Shown: positions 9,427 to 17,921 of the stretch, in pieces
Layout: each line of letters begins with the position of its first letter
Numbering within the stretch: position 1 is the stretch's first letter
Assembly: GCA_029265715.1 (NCBI GenBank)
Contig: JAJUGZ010000001.1
Coordinates: 62,001 to 126,000, forward strand
Length of the DNA: 64,000 nucleotides
DNA from: Bacteroidota bacterium
GTDB taxonomy: Bacteria; Bacteroidota; Bacteroidia; Bacteroidales; Prolixibacteraceae
Direction of reading: 5' to 3'
Made by a program: the position numbers and the translations under genes
Notes under the pieces: model-generated
Told to the model about the DNA's origin: nothing
Databases searched by the model: none
What the model saw: only the letters and a program-made list of their open reading frames with translations

Positions 9427-11853
9427 CTAACGGTTCTTTTTGGTAATTTCATAATCGCCGCCCTCTAACATTTCCTTGAAACCACCAAGCTGACAATCAA
9501 ATATTTGACGCTTCATTTTTTTCGATATGGAACGAATAGCCACCGTTGTTTTTGCTTCCGTTTCAGTTTGAAAAACAGCCGTTGTTCCTTTGGGTACCGT
9601 GATTTTGTAGACAATCTCTCCCGAAGCTTTTTTCTCCCAGTTCGACACAATGTAGCCATTGGGGGTTTTATACGATGCTTTTACATAGCTCAAACCCGCA
9701 GGAGTTTGCGGTTCAAGGTAAAACTGCTGAAATCCAGGATGCTCGTTATCCGGACGAATTCCGCCCAGCCAGCGATAAAACCATTCGGAAACACTCCCAA
9801 ACATCGGGTGACAGTTGGAATAGGTATTGTCGCTTTCCTTCCAGGTTTCCCAAAGGGTTGTAGCTCCCCGATCGATCATAAATCCCCAGCCAGGAAATTC
9901 CCGGCTGTTCACAATGTCGAAGACAGACTGCGTTAAACCAGCCTGCGACAAAGCTTCCAGGATATATTTGGTCCCAAATATTCCGGTGGTAAAATGTCCG
10001 TTTTCACCTCTTTTTACCGAAGCAACCAATGAATCAACAGCCGCCTGTTTTTCCGTTTCAGGAATCACGCCTAAATACAACAAAGCAGCATACAACGTTT
10101 GCTTGTTTACTTTTTCAAGACCAGAACCGGGATTTTTCCAAAAAGTTTCCAGCAATTTTTCACGGATGGTTGTTCCCAAACCGGCAAATCGTTTTTCGTT
10201 GATTCGATCGTTCATCAACGCTGCAAATCGTTTCATCACACCCGCAGCCTGCAAATAATGGCAGGTTCCGGTTATCTGCACGGGCACCGGAACCAGCGAC
10301 TCATGATCGCCCAATCCGTTATTAATGATTGGTTCAGGATGCAACCGGGCTACTTTGTCCATCCACTTCAGGTCGAGCGGATACATTTCCCGAACAATGG
10401 CTATATCATTATAATATTTGTAAAGTATATCCTGAAGAAACAGGAACGCCGACTCCCAGCTAATTCCGCAATATTTTAAGCCGATGTACGGAGCCGTGTC
10501 AACAAAAACAGAGTCGTTCATTGCATCAACCCAATCGTAAACAGCTTTCCGGTAAAAGTCGCGCATAGCGAAATTGCAGATGTACGATTCGGCCACTGCA
10601 TTAATGTCGCCACCATACCCGAAGCGTTCCCGGGCTGGACAATCTGACTGAACGCCAACTAAGTTGGACTTGAACGTGCGGACACTCATTTTTTGAATGG
10701 CGTTCAACAATCCGGAAGAACATTCGAAATGATTACATTCTTCTACGGCAGTATTCAATGCCAATCCCTGGATATCAGCTACGCGGGGCCGATAGCTCAA
10801 CCCTTTAATTTCTATGTAACGGAACGTATGAAAGGTAAACTCGGGAGAATACCATACCTCTTTATTTTTACCAAACACATACGCATCGGTCTGCCATGCA
10901 ATATCCGGAGAGCCGGGGCCACCCATCCCGGCACCCTTAATTTGTCCACAAACTGTAGTCATCGGGTTTAAACTTCCGTTATCGTAAAGCCGCTCTCCCA
11001 ACCGGAAAACAATGGTGTCGCCGGTATTCCCTCTCAGCCTGATTTTATAGGTCCCAGCAAAGTTGGTTCCCATATCAACGATGTAAATCCCGGATTCGTG
11101 ACTATCGATTTTAATCGGTTCAATCCGATCAGTTATTTTAACCGGCTGAAAAAAACAAGGCTGAAGCTTTCCTCCGGGGCCATCACACACACAGACCCTG
11201 CTCCATGTTTTATCATCAAAATTGGCGGTATCCCATCCAGGTATTTCCTGACGGGCATCGTACCATTCACCCAGATAAACGCTATTTTTCAGGAGTGGCC
11301 CTGAAGCAAATTTCCAGGAATCATCTGTTTTTACTTTCATAATTTTCCCATTCTCATACACGATCTCCAAACAGGCAATAAATGCAGGGATGCCTGTTGG
11401 CAGGGCATTTCTCAGGTTCAAGGATCCCCACATACGCAAAGGGAGCGGATTATAAAAGCCATTGCCCAACGCAATGCCCAGACAGTTATTTCCCGACTTC
11501 AATTTCGACGTGAGATCGTATTCTGAATAATAAACCCGCTTGCTATAGTTGGTCCACGCCGGATCGAGATAAATATCGCCAACCCGTTCACCATTCAGTG
11601 TAGCACGATAATAACCGGCAGCCGTGATCGAAAGGGTTGCTTTTCTTATTTTTCCCTTTTCAACGAAAAAAGCCTTCCGGAACAAAGGAGCCGGATACTC
11701 ATGGTACATGTCTGCCTCTGTTGTTATTTCGGAAGCACAATTACTAATCCACCGGGCATCCTGCAACCCATATTCCGAAGCATTACCAGACAGGGTACAA
11801 ATAGATATCAGAAAGATATTTCCCAAAAGCATTATCATTTCCCTGAAACCCAT
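9427..11853 (-). CDS. GH78 alpha-L-rhamnosidase
   Basis: 808 aa, signal peptide, DARWISN, AGYYRATLNGERVGDIYLDPAWTNYSKRVYYSEYDLT, VQSDCPARERFGYGGD, TTLWETW: GH78 signatures. Confidence 0.92.
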   Translation of the reverse strand: MGFREMIMLLGNIFLISICTLSGNASEYGLQDARWISNCASEITTEADMYHEYPAPLFRKAFFVEKGKIRKATLSITAAGYYRATLNGERVGDIYLDPAWTNYSKRVYYSEYDLTSKLKSGNNCLGIALGNGFYNPLPLRMWGSLNLRNALPTGIPAFIACLEIVYENGKIMKVKTDDSWKFASGPLLKNSVYLGEWYDARQEIPGWDTANFDDKTWSRVCVCDGPGGKLQPCFFQPVKITDRIEPIKIDSHESGIYIVDMGTNFAGTYKIRLRGNTGDTIVFRLGERLYDNGSLNPMTTVCGQIKGAGMGGPGSPDIAWQTDAYVFGKNKEVWYSPEFTFHTFRYIEIKGLSYRPRVADIQGLALNTAVEECNHFECSSGLLNAIQKMSVRTFKSNLVGVQSDCPARERFGYGGDINAVAESYICNFAMRDFYRKAVYDWVDAMNDSVFVDTAPYIGLKYCGISWESAFLFLQDILYKYYNDIAIVREMYPLDLKWMDKVARLHPEPIINNGLGDHESLVPVPVQITGTCHYLQAAGVMKRFAALMNDRINEKRFAGLGTTIREKLLETFWKNPGSGLEKVNKQTLYAALLYLGVIPETEKQAAVDSLVASVKRGENGHFTTGIFGTKYILEALSQAGLTQSVFDIVNSREFPGWGFMIDRGATTLWETWKESDNTYSNCHPMFGSVSEWFYRWLGGIRPDNEHPGFQQFYLEPQTPAGLSYVKASYKTPNGYIVSNWEKKASGEIVYKITVPKGTTAVFQTETEAKTTVAIRSISKKMKRQIFDCQLGGFKEMLEGGDYEITKKNR

Positions 11854-11865
11854 ATTATTCTCATT

Positions 11866-13857
11866 TTATAGTTTTACATTTACTGACTGCCCATTTTTAA
11901 TGACTTTGGAAAAACAGGTGGATGCCGATTTCACCTGAACCCAAACTGATGAGTTTTTTCGGCAAACCTCGATATCACATACCTGTCCATTCAGACAGAC
12001 ATTCTTTAATGCCATCCGGGTCCAGCCATCGGGCAAATGAGGCGTTAACGCGAATGATTTAAGCCCGGTCGGACGGAGGCCAAACAACCCTTCGGTAAAA
12101 ATGCGGCAATACAAGCCACTCTCAGCCGACAAATGACGCTGTCCACCCTCCGGATAAGCCTCTACCGGATATGGGACATGTTCGCCCAGCAAACGTCGTT
12201 GGGAATAATATTGCAAATATTTGATCGCCTTTTCAGTCTCGCCAGCCTGAAGCACACCCCTCAGCGCATAAAGCGTTGAACGGTCCCAGAAAGTCTGATC
12301 CCCGGCTTGTGTCGCCAGCCCATCCTCCGTCCATAACCGAGGAGAAAATAACGCATCGATTGTTCCTCTGGCCCGATCCTGAATCTCAACAGTCAACGGA
12401 ATACAAATCCACGCCCGCAATACATCATTCCCCTCGTAATAGCGGTAGGTATTAAATCCTTCCACCGTGCACCCAAAATAGTTCCCGATATTGGCATACA
12501 GCTCTCGTGCCTCTTCCTGGTATTGCTGAACCAGCGATGCAGAAACGCCCAGATCATGCCCCAGAAAGCTTGCCGAGCGCAAGGCATCGTAATACAAACA
12601 GGAGGTACACAGATTGGCTTTCCCGGACGGGAAACGTCCTTCCAGCTCATCCGAATCAGAAGCAACCACACCCTCGGGGGTAAGCTTCCGTCTGCAATAT
12701 TCCAGACACCATTCGATCAAAGGCCAGAGTTTTTGTGCGGTAACCTGATCGCCAAACGATAATGCAAAACGCGAAGCCCCATAAGCGATCATGGCTGCAT
12801 CTCCCCGATCGCCGGCCCCATTCCAAATATCCAGTCCTTCGGCAATGATTGAACTTGGTATTGGACGGTATTCCGGATTCATAAAGCGGGCAAAATGCAG
12901 ATACGCATTTAGCGAAGCTTCATTTCCCTTGGCATATCCCAAAAACGGGAAAAACGGACCAACGTACTCAGCCTGATCATTCGCCCAGATGGCAGCATAA
13001 TAAGCCTCGCCTCCCGGGCTATGCAGATACCCGCCTCGTGTTTTATATATACTTTCTGACGCTCTGATCTTTGCAAACGCAAAAGCTCGGTTTAAAACAG
13101 AATCGGGGGTTTCCAGCACAAGATGCTCCCACCATTGTTTTATCAGATCCTGCCGACTGAGTTTTTCATCCGGAACAGCCATCAGCGTAGTTGATTTTCC
13201 CTGGGGCTTTGCAGTAATCCGCAAAAACCACGATACCGACTCACCTGGCTTAAGCCAATAAAAACCACCGCCCAGCGTTTCAATCGAAACCTGATAACTA
13301 CCAGTAACGCCCCGTTCCGGATCGGATGTTGTAACCGACCGATATTGCGGAACTTCTACCTCCATTCGCCCGGCTGATTTATTTTCCAGCTTATACTCTT
13401 CGTAATAAGCCGGATGGGTCGTGGATGGGAAAACAGTGCGGACAAGCCGAAGCTGTGAACTTTCACTTACCACCTCCATCATTCCGTATAGTTTTATAGC
13501 CGAAGTTTCCATTGCCAGCATCAATTTGCCATTAATCCTGAGTTTTGACACATAATCTTCATTTTCATCCAGAATGAAGCTTGCATGTGTATTGTTTGGA
13601 ATAGTGCGGAGCATAGGCCAAACAAGCCTTCGCTGCAACTGAAACGATCGGTCGCTGTTAACTCCGTAACGCAAAATCACCGATAAGCTGTCGCCACTCA
13701 TTTCCACATGATCGACATGAGGAATAGTTGTACCAATTTGCCAAACAATTCCGCCATCCGGGGTTAACTTCCACCGGCTTGTTGTAGCAAAAATTTCTCC
13801 CAACAGGAGACACGCCATGACTACACAAGCTATTTTCCGACCAATATTTTCAACCAT
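11866..13857 (-). CDS. Secreted (alpha/alpha)6 six-hairpin-type glycosidase, family not assigned
   Basis: 663 aa with signal peptide. GGEAYYAAIWANDQAEYVGPFFPFLGY, GLDIWNGAGDRGDAAMIAYGASRFAL and a C-terminal GLFGLRPTGLKSFALTPHLPDGW beta-domain signature are typical of six-hairpin glycosidases. I could not place it in a specific GH family. Confidence 0.5.
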   Translation of the reverse strand: MVENIGRKIACVVMACLLLGEIFATTSRWKLTPDGGIVWQIGTTIPHVDHVEMSGDSLSVILRYGVNSDRSFQLQRRLVWPMLRTIPNNTHASFILDENEDYVSKLRINGKLMLAMETSAIKLYGMMEVVSESSQLRLVRTVFPSTTHPAYYEEYKLENKSAGRMEVEVPQYRSVTTSDPERGVTGSYQVSIETLGGGFYWLKPGESVSWFLRITAKPQGKSTTLMAVPDEKLSRQDLIKQWWEHLVLETPDSVLNRAFAFAKIRASESIYKTRGGYLHSPGGEAYYAAIWANDQAEYVGPFFPFLGYAKGNEASLNAYLHFARFMNPEYRPIPSSIIAEGLDIWNGAGDRGDAAMIAYGASRFALSFGDQVTAQKLWPLIEWCLEYCRRKLTPEGVVASDSDELEGRFPSGKANLCTSCLYYDALRSASFLGHDLGVSASLVQQYQEEARELYANIGNYFGCTVEGFNTYRYYEGNDVLRAWICIPLTVEIQDRARGTIDALFSPRLWTEDGLATQAGDQTFWDRSTLYALRGVLQAGETEKAIKYLQYYSQRRLLGEHVPYPVEAYPEGGQRHLSAESGLYCRIFTEGLFGLRPTGLKSFALTPHLPDGWTRMALKNVCLNGQVCDIEVCRKNSSVWVQVKSASTCFSKVIKNGQSVNVKL

Positions 13858-13985
13858 TCATTCATATAATTTATTGGTTCATACAATTTTCGCAACAGCG
13901 TTTCAATCAAGTTAACATCAGAATAGAATAGCCATTTGTACATTTTTGTGTTGTATGAGCTATGGCGTTTATGACTATTTAATAT
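13858..13985 (-). repeat. Third copy of the hairpin leader repeat
   Basis: TTGGTTCATACAATTTTCGCAACAGCGTTTCAATC...AGAATAGCCATTTGTACATTT...TTGTATGAGC.ATGGCGTTTATGACTATTT matches the 9.1-9.4 kb copies, immediately 5' of the ATG at 13857. Confidence 0.8.
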
Positions 13986-14015
13986 TCGTGAACTTGTAAA
14001 CCTACATGAACCCGC

Positions 14016-15878
14016 TTACATTCGAGTTCTCAACTCATCGAACGTAATTACCAGCAGACACCCAATGGGTTTGCCATCACGGTAGGTTATGGCCCAGATT
14101 TCGGATGATCCTTTCGGGGTCTTGATCGGGTTGCCATCGTATTTGGCCGAGAACTTATCGGGGAAGGTGCAATCGAAGGTGTAGTAAATATCCAGCCCTT
14201 TGATTTCGGGGGTGAAGACAATCCGGTAGTCTCCTTCTGCGGTTTTGACCATCGCAACCTCAGGATCGTAAATACTGGTGGCGTAGTTTACTTCAGCCTG
14301 GTCGAAACGCGGGAACTGGGCTTCCATGCGGGGCACAAATTCGTCCCAGTTACGCTCTGTTTTCGGGGACCACAGAATTTCGGAAAGCACCAGAGCACGG
14401 GGCCAGGTCATGTATTCCACCCGACGATAATTCGGGATGAACTCAGTCCAGACATTTCCCTGTCCTCCAAGAATATATTTAGGATCCACCCCCTCTGGAA
14501 CCGGTTCGAACTCATAAACCCGCTTGGCCCGCAAGTAGCCAAAAGAATTACGCTCAATATTTTTTTCACCCTGCAGGTAATCTAAATAACAAAATGAGGT
14601 GGGCGACATAACAGCCGAATGCCCGGCTGCTGCAGCAGCAATAGCACCATCAAGGCCTCTCCACGACATTACCGAAGCTTCGGGAGCCAAACCACCTTCC
14701 AGAATCTCGTCCCAACCAATCACTTTTTTACCTTTTGATGCGATGATCTTGCCAATCCTCCGGGTGAAGTAACTCTGCAAATCAGGCAGTTCCTTTATAT
14801 TTTCTTCCTTCATGCGTTGTTGGCATTTCGGACAATTTCTCCAGAATTCGCGATTAGCTTCATCTCCGCCAATGTGAATGTATTCGCCGGGAAAAAGAGA
14901 AGCCAACTCGCCAAAGATGACATCCAGCATCTTGAAATTCTGCTCATTACCCACACAGAAGACATTCTCCCCAATACCATTATTGGTTCCTGCCGATACG
15001 GTAGTTGGTTTTCCTGAACAGGACACTTCGGGATAAGCTGCCAAAACAGCTTTGCTGTGAGCCGGAACATCTATTTCGGGAACAATGGTCACGAAACGGT
15101 CGGCAGCATATTTCACAACTTCGCGGATATCATCCTGAGTATAAAAACCACCGTAAGTTGCCGGTTCTCCTTCTTCTTCAGGAGCAAAGCCACCGTAACG
15201 TCCGGTGCGGAACACGCTCCAGGCACCGACGCTGGTGAGTTTGGGGTATGCTTTGATTTCAATCCGCCATCCGTTGTCGTCGGTCAGGTGCCAGTGGAAC
15301 ACGTTGTATTTATATTTCACCATTTGGTCGATAAAACGTTTTACCTCGTCTTTGGTGAAAAAGTGGCGGCTGACATCCAGCATCAGGCCGCGCCATCCGA
15401 AACGCGGGAAGTCGGTGATGTCAGCACAGGCAACAGCTACCGGGCCATTGGCTTTCACCGGTGGAATCAGTTGCAACAGCGTTTGTGCGCCATAAAACAA
15501 TCCGGCAGGTTTATTGGCCGAGATCGTGATGTTTTGAGGGGTTACATTCAGCGAATAGCCTTCGTTGCCCAGGCTGGAATTGGCCTGAGTGTTCAATTTA
15601 AACTCGATGGATCGTTTTGTTTTTGCATTGCTGATTTCCAGCTTCTGACCGGTGAGTGAAGCCAGTTGCCCGTCAAATAAGTCGGCGACTTCGCGGATGT
15701 CAGCATTCCCCGATGGAACGACAATCTTTGTATTTGATGACAGTTGGAAATTACCGTCGAGGCTTTTTACCTGCACCGGCACGGGTAATAGCGTTTTGCA
15801 ATTCTGACTGAAAACGATGTTGCTTTTACCCAGAAAAGCGATTAAAAAACACGTCAATAAGATGATTGATTTATTCAT
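14016..15878 (-). CDS. GH20 beta-N-acetylhexosaminidase
   Basis: 620 aa; FGWRGLMLDVSRHFFTKDEVKRFIDQMVKYKYNVFHWHLTDDNGWRIEIK, EYIHIGGDEANREFW, VIGWDEILEGGL. Confidence 0.95.
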   Translation of the reverse strand: MNKSIILLTCFLIAFLGKSNIVFSQNCKTLLPVPVQVKSLDGNFQLSSNTKIVVPSGNADIREVADLFDGQLASLTGQKLEISNAKTKRSIEFKLNTQANSSLGNEGYSLNVTPQNITISANKPAGLFYGAQTLLQLIPPVKANGPVAVACADITDFPRFGWRGLMLDVSRHFFTKDEVKRFIDQMVKYKYNVFHWHLTDDNGWRIEIKAYPKLTSVGAWSVFRTGRYGGFAPEEEGEPATYGGFYTQDDIREVVKYAADRFVTIVPEIDVPAHSKAVLAAYPEVSCSGKPTTVSAGTNNGIGENVFCVGNEQNFKMLDVIFGELASLFPGEYIHIGGDEANREFWRNCPKCQQRMKEENIKELPDLQSYFTRRIGKIIASKGKKVIGWDEILEGGLAPEASVMSWRGLDGAIAAAAAGHSAVMSPTSFCYLDYLQGEKNIERNSFGYLRAKRVYEFEPVPEGVDPKYILGGQGNVWTEFIPNYRRVEYMTWPRALVLSEILWSPKTERNWDEFVPRMEAQFPRFDQAEVNYATSIYDPEVAMVKTAEGDYRIVFTPEIKGLDIYYTFDCTFPDKFSAKYDGNPIKTPKGSSEIWAITYRDGKPIGCLLVITFDELRTRM

Positions 15879-16019
15879 GATCTGAGATTAATTATTTGAA
15901 CTAATGCTGCTATTAATTTCAATAGCCTGATTAACAACACACACTATTCTCCCTAAGAATAGATGTTCTGCATAATGCCCCTGATTCTATTCATGTTTTT
16001 ATTTCGGCTACATATTTCA

Positions 16020-17918
16020 TTATTTCCCCATACGGGCTTTCAACTCGTCCAGCCTGATGACCAGCAACCGGCCAATGGGCTTGCCGTTGCGGTAGCTGAT
16101 GGCCCAGATTTCGGAGGCCCCTTTCGGAATGTCGATTGGTTTGTCCTGATATTTCGGATAAAATTTATCGGGGAAGGTGCAGTCGAACGAATAATAGATG
16201 TCCAGCCCTTTGATTTCGGGCGTAAAAACAATTTTCAATTCATCATTTTCGACTTTGACCATCGCGATATCGGGATCGTATATGCTGGTTGCATAGTTTA
16301 CTTCAGCCTGATCGAAACGCGGAAACTGTGCTTCTACCCGTGGCACAAATTCATCCCAACTACGGTCGGCTTTAGGTGACCACAAAGTTTCGGCAAGTGC
16401 CAGTGCGCGGGGCCAGGTCATGTATTCGGCCCTCCGGTAATTGGGGACCATCTCGGTCCAGAGGTTGCCCTGTCCGCCCAAAACATAGGATGGATTGTCC
16501 ACACCTTCGGTTGGTTCAAATTTGTAGGCCTCACGCATCCGCATGAAGCAGCAGAACAGAATGCCGTAACGTTCGATCACGTTCTCGCCCTGGGTATGAT
16601 CCAGATAACAGTATTGATTGGGGGTCATAATCACATGATGCCCGGTTTTTGCCGCAGTGTTGCCGCCTTCGGTACCACGCCACGACATGACCGTTGCATC
16701 GTCAGCCAATCCACCTTCGAGAATTTCGTCCCATCCAATCAGCTTTTTGCCGTTGGCTGCCAATATTTTGCTGACCCTTTTGATGAAATAGCTTTGCAAT
16801 TCCTCTTCATTTTTCAGGTTTTCAGCTTTCATGCGCTCCTGACATTGGGGGCATTTTTTCCAAAAAGCTTTATCAGCTTCATCGCCGCCAATGTGAATGT
16901 ATTTACATGGAAATAACGAGGCAACTTCAGAAAAAACAATTTCTAACTTCTTGAAATTATCTTCATTTCCGGCACACAAAACCACATCAGCATCGGTGCC
17001 AAAACCAGCATTTACCGGATACTGACGTTGGGTACAAGAAGATTCCGGATAAGAGGCAATAAAAGCCAGGCTGTGACCGGGAACGTCGATTTCAGGGACG
17101 ATGGTTACAAAACGGTCCTGTGCATATTTCACGATCTCACGAATATCGTCCTGAGTGTAGAATCCACCGTCGGTATTTTCTTCACCTTCAGCCGGAGGTG
17201 CAAATGCGCCAAAAGATCCGGTGCGCGGCACACGCCAGGCGCCAACTTCGGTCAGCCTGGGCAATCCCTTGATTTCGATCCGCCATCCCTGATTATCGGT
17301 CAAATGCCAGTGGAAAATATTGTATTTGTATTTGGACATCTGGTCGATGTACCGTTTTACCTCGTTTTTGGTGAAGAAGTGACGGCTGACGTCCAACATC
17401 AAACCTCGCCATGCAAAACGGGGATAGTCGGTAATCTGAACTGCAGCAATGGCGATTGGAGCAGTTGTCGATACAGGTGGCACCATCTGCAATAATGTTT
17501 GTGCCCCGTAAAATAACCCGGCTGGCTTATTTGCAGAAATACTGATGTTTCTTTTTGAAACGCTTAGCGTGTATCCTTCGTCGCCTAAAACAGGATTGGC
17601 TTGAGTGTTCAGTTTAAACTCAATAGCTTGTTTCGTTTCCCCGGAAGTGATCTCCAGTTTTTTGCCCGAGACCGAAGCCAACTCGTCGGCAAAAAGCTTG
17701 GCAACCTCACGGATTTCATTATTTCCGACAGGAACTGATATCATTGTTTTTCCGGACAACAAAAAAATTCCGTTTTGAACTTTTATTTCGACTGGTTGGG
17801 GAACAAGCGACAGTTTACTCTGTTGCAGAGTCGGATTACCCTTTCCCCCAAACCAGTAACAGAGAAAAAAAATCAGTATCAATAAACGTGGCATGATAAC
17901 TAAATTGCTTTTATTCAA
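16020..17918 (-). CDS. GH20 beta-N-acetylhexosaminidase (tandem paralog)
   Basis: 632 aa; FAWRGLMLDVSRHFFTKNEVKRYIDQMSKYKYNIFHWHLTDNQGWRIEIK, KYIHIGGDEADKAFW. Strongly similar to the 14016-15878 product across its length. Confidence 0.95.
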   Translation of the reverse strand: MNKSNLVIMPRLLILIFFLCYWFGGKGNPTLQQSKLSLVPQPVEIKVQNGIFLLSGKTMISVPVGNNEIREVAKLFADELASVSGKKLEITSGETKQAIEFKLNTQANPVLGDEGYTLSVSKRNISISANKPAGLFYGAQTLLQMVPPVSTTAPIAIAAVQITDYPRFAWRGLMLDVSRHFFTKNEVKRYIDQMSKYKYNIFHWHLTDNQGWRIEIKGLPRLTEVGAWRVPRTGSFGAFAPPAEGEENTDGGFYTQDDIREIVKYAQDRFVTIVPEIDVPGHSLAFIASYPESSCTQRQYPVNAGFGTDADVVLCAGNEDNFKKLEIVFSEVASLFPCKYIHIGGDEADKAFWKKCPQCQERMKAENLKNEEELQSYFIKRVSKILAANGKKLIGWDEILEGGLADDATVMSWRGTEGGNTAAKTGHHVIMTPNQYCYLDHTQGENVIERYGILFCCFMRMREAYKFEPTEGVDNPSYVLGGQGNLWTEMVPNYRRAEYMTWPRALALAETLWSPKADRSWDEFVPRVEAQFPRFDQAEVNYATSIYDPDIAMVKVENDELKIVFTPEIKGLDIYYSFDCTFPDKFYPKYQDKPIDIPKGASEIWAISYRNGKPIGRLLVIRLDELKARMGK

Positions 17919-17921
17919 GTA

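Noticed and set aside
15057-15659. 200-aa plus-strand ORF
   Set aside because: Antisense to GH20, with no recognisable domain; the GH20 frame is strongly supported.
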